From contig NC_013523.1 of assembly GCF_000024985.1 (NCBI RefSeq), positions 248,001 through 312,000 of the forward strand: 64,000 nt of DNA, in the 5' to 3' direction. Source of the DNA: Sphaerobacter thermophilus DSM 20745. Its GTDB lineage: Bacteria > Chloroflexota > Chloroflexia > Thermomicrobiales > Thermomicrobiaceae. Of this stretch, positions 30,217 through 38,691 are shown piece after piece (within the stretch, counting starts at the first letter, position 1; each line of letters starts with the position of its first letter). The translations under genes and the position numbers were made by a program. The notes under the pieces are model-generated. The model was not told the DNA's origin. It did not search any database and saw only the letters and a program-made list of their open reading frames with translations.

Positions 30217-30245
30217 ATCGTAGCCTATCTCTCTGCCTCTGTCAA
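30217..30245 (-). promoter_or_regulatory. Sigma-70 promoter of the DAHP-synthase leader
   Basis: On the minus strand a perfect -35 TTGACA (30240-30245) and TACGAT (30217-30222, 4/6) are separated by exactly 17 bases. Transcription is expected to start around 30207-30211, which coincides with the leader ATG. Confidence 0.75.
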
Positions 30246-30359
30246 GCATTGGTGTAGAAATTCACATGCTCCTGGCCGAACGGCCAGTAGCAGGTCGGAG
30301 AGCCATGGCGTAGGATGGTTGCAGAGACGCAAAGTATTGGCTCGGAAGGTTGGTGAGCC

Positions 30360-30635
30360 ATGGGTCACGATCTCCGATCGAATCAGCCGGAGGAGACGGG
30401 CCAGGCAGCCCGCAACGAGACAGGTCGGGCCGGATATCCGCAGCCCCTGGTGTGGCTGTTTGTGGCCACGGCACTCTGCGCCGCGTCCGCGTCCCTTGTG
30501 CTCAGTGGCGTGATGGGGGACGGCGCGCCGGAAACCGCGCTTGGGAAGGCTGCTCTCGTCCTCGTCGCTATCGCGGTTGGTCTCGTCGCCGGCGGGGCCA
30601 TCGGATTCGCTGTGCGCCGCACCCAGGCGGAGTGA
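30360..30635 (+). CDS. Small two-helix membrane protein, unknown
   Basis: This is a 91-residue protein. A polar N-terminus of about 28 residues is followed by two membrane segments ('PLVWLFVATALCAASASLVL' and 'AALVLVAIAVGLVAGGAIGF') and a short basic end. No family was recognised. It is divergent from the DAHP-synthase leader and shares the 150-base intergenic region with it; GGTTGGTGAGCC before ATG 30360 is a weak ribosome site. It is convergent with the deacetylase gene. Confidence 0.55.
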   Translation: MGHDLRSNQPEETGQAARNETGRAGYPQPLVWLFVATALCAASASLVLSGVMGDGAPETALGKAALVLVAIAVGLVAGGAIGFAVRRTQAE

Positions 30636-30668
30636 GGGGCGGCCCGGGAAGAGCCACCCCCGTGACTC

Positions 30669-31919
30669 CTAGCGCGGCTGCATCGTCAGCACCTGACGGC
30701 CAAGCAGTCCGCCCATGACCCGCCAGGAGGGCGGGGCTTCAGGATGGTACTCGAAGCGTTGTCGCTCGAAGTATTGGACGGTGACCCCGTTCTCCACGAA
30801 CTCCTCGCTGATCGGGTAGCCGAAGATCGCTAGGCCACCGTTGACCCTCCAGTAGTCGCGGAATCCGAAGCAGAGGCGGTGACCGGTCTGGGGATAGAAG
30901 GTGCAGTTGGCGTCGTCCCCGCCCTGGACCGGCTGGAACGGGGCTTCTCCTGCGCGTCCGGCTGCCACCTCGCGGCCGAGGTGCCCGAGCAGCACATCGT
31001 AGCGCTCCGGCGCGGCGCCGGGATGCCACTCAAAGCGGGCCCGCTCGAAGTACTGGACGGTCACGCCGTTCTCGACGAACTCCTCGCTGATCGGGTAGCC
31101 GAAGATCCTTAGCCCACCGAATCGCTGCCAGTAGGAGAGGAACCCGTGGCCGACCCAGTGGCCGGTCTCGGGGAAGTAGCGGACGGTCGGGCCGATGCGC
31201 CCGGTGACGAACTCCTCGATGGTGGCGAAGCGGTAGCCCCGCGCACGGAGCTGGTCGATGATCCCGCCCAGCGCCAGGCCGTCCAGTGAGGTGGCGCCGA
31301 CGTGCATCAGCACGATCGCCCCAGGAGCGGCACCGGCGAGGGTTTCATGGGTGATCGCCTCGATCGAGCGGCCCTGCCAGCCGCGGGTATCGACCGACCA
31401 CATGATGTTGTAGGTGTAGCCGTTGGCTGCCAGATCCGCGAGCACGCTGTCGTTCATGGAACCGTAGGGCGGGCGGAAGTAGGGCCGCATCTCGTAGCCG
31501 GTCAGGGATCGCACCACATCCTCAGTCCGCCGGAGCTGATCGGCGCGCTGGGCTGAACCGATGACGGTGAATTCGGGGTGGTCCCAGGAGTGGTTGATGA
31601 GCTGGTGGCCCTCGTCAACCATGCGCCGGACCAGATCCGGGTTGGCCTGTGCCCAGGCGCCGGTCATCCCGAACGTGAGGCGCACGTCCTTCTCCTTGGC
31701 GGTGTCGAGGATCTGCACCGTGTAGCCGATATCGGAGCCACAATCGAAGGTGAGAGCGATCACTGGCTCATCAGTTGGGAACCGATAGATCGTCTGCACG
31801 TCGCTGGGGGCGGCAAGTGCCTGCTGTGCCGGGAGTCCCATGGCCACGAGCGCCAGGATCAGCGCCGTGACCAGGCTGGCGCAACTGACTCGCCGGGGTA
31901 CCGCCCTGTGCAGACTCAT
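30669..31919 (-). CDS. Secreted polysaccharide deacetylase with C-terminal repeat modules
   Basis: This is a 416-residue secreted enzyme of the NodB/CE4 fold. A signal peptide ends near 'AQQALAA'. The catalytic/metal residues are D59 and D63 in 'ALTFDCGSD', H110 and H114 in 'INHSWDHPEF', and the 'RPPYGSMND' motif. It removes acetyl groups from an N-acetylglucosamine polymer or similar. The last 170 residues hold two near-identical modules with 'FGYPISEEFVENGVTVQYFE' and 'R.RFE.HP', preceded by 'TGH...GF..YW...GGL.I', and probably bind the wall. ATG 31919 has GTGAGG upstream. The gap 31920-32121 shows only a partial palindrome near 32030. Confidence 0.85.
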   Translation of the reverse strand: MSLHRAVPRRVSCASLVTALILALVAMGLPAQQALAAPSDVQTIYRFPTDEPVIALTFDCGSDIGYTVQILDTAKEKDVRLTFGMTGAWAQANPDLVRRMVDEGHQLINHSWDHPEFTVIGSAQRADQLRRTEDVVRSLTGYEMRPYFRPPYGSMNDSVLADLAANGYTYNIMWSVDTRGWQGRSIEAITHETLAGAAPGAIVLMHVGATSLDGLALGGIIDQLRARGYRFATIEEFVTGRIGPTVRYFPETGHWVGHGFLSYWQRFGGLRIFGYPISEEFVENGVTVQYFERARFEWHPGAAPERYDVLLGHLGREVAAGRAGEAPFQPVQGGDDANCTFYPQTGHRLCFGFRDYWRVNGGLAIFGYPISEEFVENGVTVQYFERQRFEYHPEAPPSWRVMGGLLGRQVLTMQPR

Positions 31920-32121
31920 TTCCTCACCCCAATCATGCTTCCCGCGTATCATCCTCTTGGCGAATAATTAAGCTAGTCCTATGCCACTGGGTTTGTCTTT
32001 CCCTCTGTGGCGCACACTTACGAAGTGGACAGCGGCCGCCACCGCGATGTGGGCGGCGACCGCTGCCGGTGCTCTTCCCCCGGATGTGAATGAGGGGGTG
32101 CCGGTCATCCCGGCGAGCATG

Positions 32122-32991
32122 CTACGACTCCGGGGTGAACGTCGCGACGATCATGCTGTAGTACGACGGTGCTTCATAGGAGAGGACCTCGCCGCGCATC
32201 GGGGTATGGGCCATGGCACCGGCCAGCATCAGCGTCTGCCACAGGCCGTCAATGGCGGCGTTCTGTACCTCTTCCTCGGTCAGCGAGATCAACCGGCCGG
32301 GGTCGTTGTCCTTCAGCGCGGCGACCACCTTGGCGTCAACCTCGGCCGCGTCCGGGTGGAAGCCGTACGGCCCGCTCTCCTTGTGGGTGTGGGCCCAGTC
32401 ACACGACGCGACGAACGCCACCCGTCGGCCGCTCTGCGCGGCGGCTTCGGCGATGGCTACGCCGAAATCGATCATCGTCTCCCGCGGCAGCAGGCGCGAC
32501 GGCGTGGCGATCACGGCCGGGGGGCCGATGTCCTCCGGCGCGGGCGCCAGGACGTCGCCGTGTCCGACCATGTTGCGACCGTGGCCCAGGAACCAGAGTG
32601 GAGTGATGGTGCCCCAGTCGAGGGGGATGCAGCTCTGGTACCGGCGGTTGCCGGCGAAGCCCGCCATCGCGATCGGGATGTCACGCGCACGGGCGCGCTC
32701 GGCGATGAGGTCGGTCATCGGGCCGTCGACCGGGATGTTCATCTCGATCTGCCGCCCCTCCCAGCGTAGCGTCCCGGCGCCACGGGCGACCGACGCCAGG
32801 CAGATCGCGCCGTCCACCCTTGTGCCGTGGGGAGTGGCGACCACGATGACATCGGGTTGTGCAGCGGCGCAGCGGCGCCCCGCCTCCTCCATCGCCGCGC
32901 GCGTGGCGAGCGCGCCCTCGGCGTCGTCGCTCAGATCGGGGATGATCGGGAACCCGTGCGGCAGCACCGCAGCGAAGACCAACCCGGCCAT
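32122..32991 (-). CDS. Class III extradiol dioxygenase (LigB-like), copy 1
   Basis: This is a 289-residue protein of the LigB/MEMO-like superfamily. His12 ('FAAVLPHGFPIIPD') and His55 ('VVATPHGTR') are the expected iron ligands, with a Glu near the C-terminus ('SYEAPSYYSMIVATF') as the third. 'CDWAHTHKESGPYG' is a conserved active-site segment. Members open catechol-type rings or are of unknown substrate; no ring-hydroxylation genes are adjacent. A very similar copy lies at 62.3-63.2 kb. The start at 32991 has AAGGAGGG upstream. Confidence 0.8.
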   Translation of the reverse strand: MAGLVFAAVLPHGFPIIPDLSDDAEGALATRAAMEEAGRRCAAAQPDVIVVATPHGTRVDGAICLASVARGAGTLRWEGRQIEMNIPVDGPMTDLIAERARARDIPIAMAGFAGNRRYQSCIPLDWGTITPLWFLGHGRNMVGHGDVLAPAPEDIGPPAVIATPSRLLPRETMIDFGVAIAEAAAQSGRRVAFVASCDWAHTHKESGPYGFHPDAAEVDAKVVAALKDNDPGRLISLTEEEVQNAAIDGLWQTLMLAGAMAHTPMRGEVLSYEAPSYYSMIVATFTPES

Positions 32992-33093
32992 AGACGTGCC
33001 CTCCTTCAAGTAGTCGTGTGCTGTGGCTCCAGCTATCGCAGCACCGCCAGTATTGGTGTGTCACCCGCAGGCGTCAACGGCCTTTCCAGGAGC

Positions 33094-33165
33094 GGCCCTC
33101 GCCCCCGGCCCCTTTCCCAACGTTGGGAGAGGGGACCTATTACGCGAGCACCGGGGGTGAGGGCC
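33094..33165. repeat. Inverted repeat CCGGGGGYGAGGGCC type
   Basis: The outer arms 33094-33108 and 33151-33165 are complementary with one mismatch. The inner part (about 33110-33134) forms a second hairpin around CCCAACGTTGGG. The core words resemble those of the composite repeats near 18.9 and 21.1 kb. It lies between the epimerase-like gene end and the dioxygenase start. Confidence 0.6.
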
Positions 33166-33175
33166 GTCCCCCAGG

Positions 33176-33964
33176 TTATCTGAGGTAATTCTCCAGAAGC
33201 TCGGCTACGACCTGGCGGCTGCGAATCAGGCGGCTGAGATCCCCCTCGCAGTTCCCTTCGAGGATCAGCGGCCCGGTGTAGCCGATGGCGCGGAGCCGGG
33301 CGAACAGGGCCTGCCAGTCGATAGTCCCTTCCCCGACCGGCAGGTGTCGGCGCCCGCCGGGTGCGTGGTCGCTCAGGTGGACGTTGACCAGCGCGCCGCG
33401 CATGGCGTCGATCAGCTCTCCTCCATCGACCCCCGCCTCGGCGGCCTGGAACGGGTCGAAGGTGAACCCGACCGGCACTCCCCAGCCGCGCACCACCCGG
33501 ACGCTCGAAGCGTCCCGCACCAGGCACCAGCTCACGTTCTCCAGCGACAGCGTGACACCGGTCCCGGCGGCCTCCTCGCCCAGGTCCGCGAGGACCGCGC
33601 GCAGCCGCTCGGACGTGATGCCCTCGGGGAGTTCGCGGCGGGTGGGGCCATGCCAGATGAGGACGCGTGCGCCGAGCGTGACGGCCGCGTCGATGGCGCG
33701 CAGGAGCGCGCGGCGTCCCTCCTCGCGCCGTCGCGGGTAGGGATCGAACAGTGGGTGCAGGGCGGTGAAAGTATGCACCGAGGCAACGGCCGTCCCACCC
33801 GCTCGGACCCGAGCCGCCAGATCACGGACGAACCCGGGCTCGTACTCGCCCGCGGTCTGCAGCACCACCTCGATGGTGGGAAACCCCAGGCGCGCCAGCG
33901 TCTCGACGGCTTCCTCGGTGTGCTGGTGTGGGTAGAGCGTCCCGGTGGACGCGCCGATCAGCAT
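33176..33964 (-). CDS. Sugar phosphate isomerase/epimerase-like TIM barrel
   Basis: This is a 262-residue protein of the AP-endonuclease-2/xylose-isomerase-like TIM-barrel family. Metal-ligand stretches are 'TLSLENVSW' (Glu), 'GFTFDPFQA' (Asp), 'NVHLSDHAPGGRRHLPVGEG' (His/Asp) and 'GPLILEGNCEG' (Glu). Such proteins isomerise or epimerise sugars or inositols, or dehydrate keto-sugars; the substrate cannot be read. It is divergent from smc. Confidence 0.8.
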   Translation of the reverse strand: MLIGASTGTLYPHQHTEEAVETLARLGFPTIEVVLQTAGEYEPGFVRDLAARVRAGGTAVASVHTFTALHPLFDPYPRRREEGRRALLRAIDAAVTLGARVLIWHGPTRRELPEGITSERLRAVLADLGEEAAGTGVTLSLENVSWCLVRDASSVRVVRGWGVPVGFTFDPFQAAEAGVDGGELIDAMRGALVNVHLSDHAPGGRRHLPVGEGTIDWQALFARLRAIGYTGPLILEGNCEGDLSRLIRSRQVVAELLENYLR

Positions 33965-34129
33965 GCCCGTCCCTCACAGTTGTCCCGCCCCGCGCAGTTG
34001 CCGGGTGTCCGGACAGATGGTAGCATTCGGCCCCGTGCCTCGCGGCTTCGACGGTGGCCGACGACTCGGCCGCGCGGCACCGGAACCCCGGCTCCATCCA
34101 CGACATACCGACGCGACGACGGGACAGGC

Positions 34130-37100
34130 ATGCCGACGCGGCTGAAGCGCCTCGAACTGCATGGCTTCAAGAGCTTTGCCACGCCGACGACGTTCGTCTT
34201 CGATCCGGGCATCACGGCGATCATCGGCCCCAACGGCTCCGGCAAGTCGAACATCGCTGAGGCGGTGCGCTGGGCGCTGGGCGAGCAGAGCTATGCCAGC
34301 CTGCGGGGACGCCGCACCGAGGATGTTATCTTCGCCGGGAGCGCGGCCCGGGCGCCGCTCGGCATGGCCGAGGTCAGCCTCACCCTCGACAACGAGTCGG
34401 GGGATCTCCCCCTCCCGTTCAGCGAGATCACCATCACCCGCCGCGCCTACCGGAGCGGTGAGAACCAGTACTTCATCAACGGCGCGCGCGTCCGTCTGAA
34501 GGACGTGCTCCAGGTGACCGCCTCGCTCGGGCAGGCGTACACCGTCATCGGCCAGGGGCTGGTCGACGCCGTTCTGAGCCAGCGGCCGGAGGAGCGGCGC
34601 GGGTTGTTCGAGCACGCGGCCGGCATCACCGGGCTGCGGTTGAAGCAGGCCGAGGCTCAGCGCCATCTCGCCGAGACGGAGGCCAACAGCACCCGGCTGG
34701 AGGATCTGCTGGCCGAGATCGAGCCGCGTCTGCGCAGCCTGGAGCGCGCCGCGCGGCAGGCGCGGGAGTCGGGTGAGGTGCGCGAACGGCTCAAGGCCGC
34801 GCTGCTGCGGCTCTACGCCCACCAGTGGCAGGGCGCGCGACAGCGTCTCCAGGCCGCCGAAGCGGCGGAGGCTGCCGCCGCCCAGGCGGTCGAGGCCGCC
34901 GTGGCGGCCCACGCAGCGGCGCAGACTGCCCTGGCTGACATTGAGCAGCGGGGGGCGGCACAGCGCGCTGAGGTCGAGCGTCTGGCTGCCGAGACCGCCC
35001 GCCTGCGTGCCGAGGAGCGGGAGATCGAGCACCGCCGCGCGCTCGCCGCCGAGCGCCGCGCCGCGCAGGTACGGCGACGCGATGACCTGGAGCAGGAGGC
35101 GGCGCGCCTCCGCGGTGAAGCCGAAGCCGCCGCGCAGGAGGCCCAGGAGGCGAGCGACGCGCTCCAGGAAATCGACGCAGAGATCGCCGAGCGGGAAGCC
35201 GCCATCGCCCGGCTCGCCGAGGCGGACGCGGCCGCGCGCGCCGAGCGCGAGCGGCTAGCCGCCGCGCTGCGGCAGGCAGAGCAGGCCATTACCGAAGCCG
35301 AGCGGGCCGCTCTCGCGGCTGCGTCGCGCCGGGATCTGCTCGATCAGCAGGAGCGCGACCTGCTCGCCACAAGGGAGCGGCTCGAGCGCGAGCAGCGCGC
35401 CCGCGCGGCGCGCCTCGCCGAGTTGGAGGCGCAGGCCGCGGCAGCCACCAAGGCTCGCGACGAGGCCCGGGAGCGATTGGCGGAGCTGGCTGCCGAGCGC
35501 GAGCGCCTGGAGGCAGCCCTGAGTGCGGCCGCCGCCGCGCGCGACGAGGCGGAGCGTGCCATGAAAGCCGTCGAGCGGCGCCTGGTCGAGCGCACCACCC
35601 GGCTCGAGGCGCTCACCCGGCTGCGGGACAGCGGGGCGGGCCTCTACGCCGGGACGCGCGCCGTGCTCGACGCCGCTCGCGCCGGGCACCTCCAGGGCAT
35701 CATCGGCACCCTGGCCTCCCTCCTCATCGTCCCGCCGGAACTGGAAGCGGCTATGGAAGCCGCACTTGGCGGCCACCTGCAGGATATCGTAGTGGAGCGC
35801 TGGCGCGACGCGGAGCGGGCCATCGAGCATCTCAAGCGCACCCAGGCCGGGCGCGCCACCTTCCAGCCGCTGGACACCGTCCGCGGCAGCTCGGTTCGCG
35901 CGCCGCAGCTCGACCACCCCGGCGTCCGCGGCCTCGCCGTCGACCTGATCGACTACGACCCGCGCGTCGAGCAGGTCGTGACCGGGCTGCTCGGCCGGGT
36001 CGTGGTCACCGACGACCTGACCGCAACCCGCGCCATCCTCCGCGCGCTGCCGCCGGGCTGGAGCGTGGTGACCCTCGGCGGGGAGATCACCCGCAGCAGC
36101 GGCGCGGTGACCGGCGGCGCACGGGTCAAGGAGAGCGGCACCCTTGCCCGCGAGCGGGAGCTGCGCGACCTCCCGGTGGAGTGCCGCAAGCTGGAGCGCG
36201 AGCTGGACGCCGCTCGAGCGGAGGTGGAGGCGCGTGCCGCCGAGGTGGACCGGCTCCGCGCCGAGCGCGACGCGCTGGACCACGACATCGCCGCCGCCCG
36301 CGAGGCCGGCCGCGCGGCGGAGGCGGCTCTCGCGCGCCAGCAGCGACTCCGGGACGACGAAGCGCGCGCCGCGACCGAAGAGGAGCAGCGCCATGCCGGC
36401 GTCGCCGAGCGGCTGGCGCGGCTGGATGCGGACCGGCAGGAGGCCGAGCGCGCCGGGCAGGAGGCCGCGGCGCGCCGGCAGGCGGCGGCCGCGGAGCGGG
36501 AGCGGCTCCTGGCCGCCCTGCGTGAGGCGGAGACGGCAGGCCCCGATGCCCGGTTGCAAGACGAACGCTCGGCCCTGGCCGGCCTGGTGGAGCGCCGCCG
36601 CGGGCTGATCGCGCAGCAGCAGCGGCTGGAGTCCGAGCAGCAGCGGGTGGCCGCTGCCATCGCCGAGGCCGAGCGCCGCGCCGGCGAGATCGCGACCGCG
36701 ATCGCCGCGCTCGACGCCGAGGTCGAATCCCTCACTGCCGAGCGGGAGCGGATCGCGGCGCTCCTGGCCGCAGCCGAGGAGCAGCTCGGCCCCGCGCGCG
36801 CCGCGCGGGAGGACGCTGCCGCGGCCGAGCGTGCCGCCCGCGAGGCGGTCGCCGGCGCCGAGCAGCGGGTACGCGACGCCGAGCGAGAGCGGGACCGCGC
36901 GACACTGGAGTTGGAGCGCCGTCGGGACGAGGTCAATCTCCTCCGCGAGCGCGCCGCCCATGACCTGGGCGAGGAGGTGGACATCGACGCCGCCCTCGAC
37001 GCCGTCGACCTCGACGACACCGACCCGGACACCCTCCAGCGAGAGGTGGACCGGCTGCGGGAGCGCCTGCGCCGCATCGGGCTGGTCGGCGAGGATGCGA

Positions 37101-37681
37101 TCGAGCAGTACGAGCGCGAGGCGGAGCGCTACACCTTCCTCCGCGGCCAGCTCGATGACGTGCACGCCGCGGGTGAGGCCTTGCGGGCGCTCCTGGCCGA
37201 GCTTTCCCGCTCGATGGCCGAGGAGTTCAACCGCACCTTCGGCGAGGTGGCGGCGGCCTTCGAGGCGACCTTCACCACCCTCTTCGGCGGCGGCAAGGCC
37301 AAACTGCTGCAGGTGCAGGATGACGATGGCGCGACCGGGGTCGACATTCTGGCCCAGCCCCCCGGCAAGCGCCTGCAGAGCCTGGCGCTCCTCTCCGGCG
37401 GGGAACGCGCGCTGACTGCCGTGGCTCTCCTCTTTGCGATCCTGAAGGTGAACCCCAGCCCCTTCTGCGTCCTCGACGAGGTCGATGCCGCGCTCGACGA
37501 GGCCAACGTGGTCCGTGTGCGGGACGAGCTGAAAGCCCTCGCCGACCGCACCCAGTTCGTCGTGGTGACCCACAACCGCGCCACCATCGAGGGGGCCGAT
37601 ACCCTCTACGGCATCACCATGGGCGACGACGGCGTCTCCCGCGTCCTCTCCCTGCGCCTCCCGGCCGAAGCCTCGGCGTAG
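34130..37681 (+). CDS. smc: Chromosome segregation protein SMC
   Basis: This 1183-residue protein is a full-length SMC. The N-terminal head has Walker A 'IIGPNGSGKSN' (residues 31-41) and the Q-loop region 'VIGQGLVDAVL'. Long Ala/Glu/Arg-rich coiled coils flank a hinge at about residues 520-667 ('LQGIIGTLASLLIVPPELEA' to 'VTGGARVKESG'). The C-terminal head has 'LLSGGERALTAVALLFAIL' (signature) and Walker B 'FCVLDEVDAALDEANV'. It condenses and separates chromosomes with ScpA/ScpB, which are not in the window. ATG 34130 gives the canonical 'LKRLELHGFKSFA' start; the frame is accidentally open for 262 codons upstream, antisense to the epimerase-like gene. Confidence 0.95.
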   Translation: MPTRLKRLELHGFKSFATPTTFVFDPGITAIIGPNGSGKSNIAEAVRWALGEQSYASLRGRRTEDVIFAGSAARAPLGMAEVSLTLDNESGDLPLPFSEITITRRAYRSGENQYFINGARVRLKDVLQVTASLGQAYTVIGQGLVDAVLSQRPEERRGLFEHAAGITGLRLKQAEAQRHLAETEANSTRLEDLLAEIEPRLRSLERAARQARESGEVRERLKAALLRLYAHQWQGARQRLQAAEAAEAAAAQAVEAAVAAHAAAQTALADIEQRGAAQRAEVERLAAETARLRAEEREIEHRRALAAERRAAQVRRRDDLEQEAARLRGEAEAAAQEAQEASDALQEIDAEIAEREAAIARLAEADAAARAERERLAAALRQAEQAITEAERAALAAASRRDLLDQQERDLLATRERLEREQRARAARLAELEAQAAAATKARDEARERLAELAAERERLEAALSAAAAARDEAERAMKAVERRLVERTTRLEALTRLRDSGAGLYAGTRAVLDAARAGHLQGIIGTLASLLIVPPELEAAMEAALGGHLQDIVVERWRDAERAIEHLKRTQAGRATFQPLDTVRGSSVRAPQLDHPGVRGLAVDLIDYDPRVEQVVTGLLGRVVVTDDLTATRAILRALPPGWSVVTLGGEITRSSGAVTGGARVKESGTLARERELRDLPVECRKLERELDAARAEVEARAAEVDRLRAERDALDHDIAAAREAGRAAEAALARQQRLRDDEARAATEEEQRHAGVAERLARLDADRQEAERAGQEAAARRQAAAAERERLLAALREAETAGPDARLQDERSALAGLVERRRGLIAQQQRLESEQQRVAAAIAEAERRAGEIATAIAALDAEVESLTAERERIAALLAAAEEQLGPARAAREDAAAAERAAREAVAGAEQRVRDAERERDRATLELERRRDEVNLLRERAAHDLGEEVDIDAALDAVDLDDTDPDTLQREVDRLRERLRRIGLVGEDAIEQYEREAERYTFLRGQLDDVHAAGEALRALLAELSRSMAEEFNRTFGEVAAAFEATFTTLFGGGKAKLLQVQDDDGATGVDILAQPPGKRLQSLALLSGGERALTAVALLFAILKVNPSPFCVLDEVDAALDEANVVRVRDELKALADRTQFVVVTHNRATIEGADTLYGITMGDDGVSRVLSLRLPAEASA

Positions 37682-37758
37682 CGGGGCACCGGCGACCGTC
37701 GGCCGCTGCCCGGCTATAATCGGGGGCACGACAGCGACACCAGAAAGGAGCAGCCCCC

Positions 37759-38595
37759 ATGCGCGTGGCAGTCCTTCAGACCAACTCGCGGGACGACAAG
37801 GCGGAGAATATCCGCGTCGCGTTGGAACTCGTCGAGCGGGCCGCCGCGGCGGGTGCCGATGTGGCGGTCCTGCCGGAATGCGTCGATTACATGGGGCCGA
37901 AGGAGGGCGGGCTGGCCGCCGCCGAGCCGATTCCCGGCCCGACCAGCGAGGCGTTCGCGGCAAAGGCCCGCGAGCTGGGTATCTGGCTCCTCGCCGGCTC
38001 GATCCGGGAGGTCAGCGAGGATCCGGGTCACACCTACAACACCAGCCTGCTCTTCAACCGCCAGGGCGAGTTGGTCGCCAAGTACCGGAAGATTCACCTC
38101 TTCGACGTGGAGATCACCGGGAATGTCAGCGCCCAGGAGTCGGCCACTGTCTCGCCGGGCAATGAGATCGTCACCGCGGAGATTGAGGGCCACACCGTCG
38201 GTCTGGCGATCTGCTATGACCTCCGCTTCCCTGAGCTGTTCCGCGCGCTGACGCTGCGCGGGGCTGAGATCCTCTTCCTCCCGGCCGCGTTCACCCTCTT
38301 CACCGGGAAGGATCACTGGGAGATCCTGATCCGTGCCCGCGCGATCGAGAACCAGTGCTTCTTCGTCGCGGCGAACCAGACCGGGAAGTACGAGCCCGAC
38401 GGCGCCAACTACGGGCGCAGCATGATCGTCGACCCGTGGGGCACCGTCCTGGCGACGGCACCGGATGGGATCGGCATGGCGATCGCGGATCTCGACTTCG
38501 AGCAGCTCAAGCGCATCCGCCAGCAGCTCCCGTCGGTGGCGAACCGCCGCCCGGAGGTCTACGCGCGCGAAGCGCAGGCTGCTGTGGCCGACTAG
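37759..38595 (+). CDS. Carbon-nitrogen hydrolase (Nit1/Nit2-like amidase)
   Basis: This 278-residue nitrilase-superfamily protein has the complete Glu-Lys-Cys triad: E40 ('AVLPECVDY'), K111 ('YRKIHLFDVE') and C152 ('AICYDLRFPELF'). Length and the 'KIHLFD' plus 'CYDLRFPEL' motifs place it in the Nit branch, whose members include deaminated-glutathione amidase and omega-amidase. It probably repairs or recycles amide side products of transamination. AGAAAGGAGC precedes the ATG, 77 bases after smc. Confidence 0.88.
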   Translation: MRVAVLQTNSRDDKAENIRVALELVERAAAAGADVAVLPECVDYMGPKEGGLAAAEPIPGPTSEAFAAKARELGIWLLAGSIREVSEDPGHTYNTSLLFNRQGELVAKYRKIHLFDVEITGNVSAQESATVSPGNEIVTAEIEGHTVGLAICYDLRFPELFRALTLRGAEILFLPAAFTLFTGKDHWEILIRARAIENQCFFVAANQTGKYEPDGANYGRSMIVDPWGTVLATAPDGIGMAIADLDFEQLKRIRQQLPSVANRRPEVYAREAQAAVAD

Positions 38596-38622
38596 CGCGG
38601 TTTCTGACTCCGTTCACAGCAC

Positions 38623-38650
38623 CGACGAGCGGGCCGCGGCCCGCTCGTCG
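38623..38650. terminator. Perfect palindrome between convergent genes
   Basis: CGACGAGCGGGCCG and its exact reverse complement form a 28-base palindrome between the nitrilase-like gene (plus) and the hydroxyacyl-CoA dehydrogenase gene (minus). On the plus strand TTCTCTTCCCC follows, so it fits a terminator for the nitrilase gene. Confidence 0.7.
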
Positions 38651-38691
38651 TTCTCTTCCCCCACTTGTCCCGCGCTGCTTATTCCCCGTCG

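Noticed and set aside
31981-32121. Small plus-strand ORF before the LigB-like gene
   Set aside because: No ribosome site, and its frame continues antisense through the dioxygenase gene.
33344-34129. Upstream in-frame extension of smc (262 codons)
   Set aside because: It lies antisense to the epimerase-like gene, has no SMC homology, and ATG 34130 gives the canonical SMC start.
35255-37963. 902-codon minus-strand open frame across smc
   Set aside because: It is a shadow of the Ala/Glu/Arg-rich coiled-coil gene on the other strand; composition is low-complexity and no family pattern is seen.
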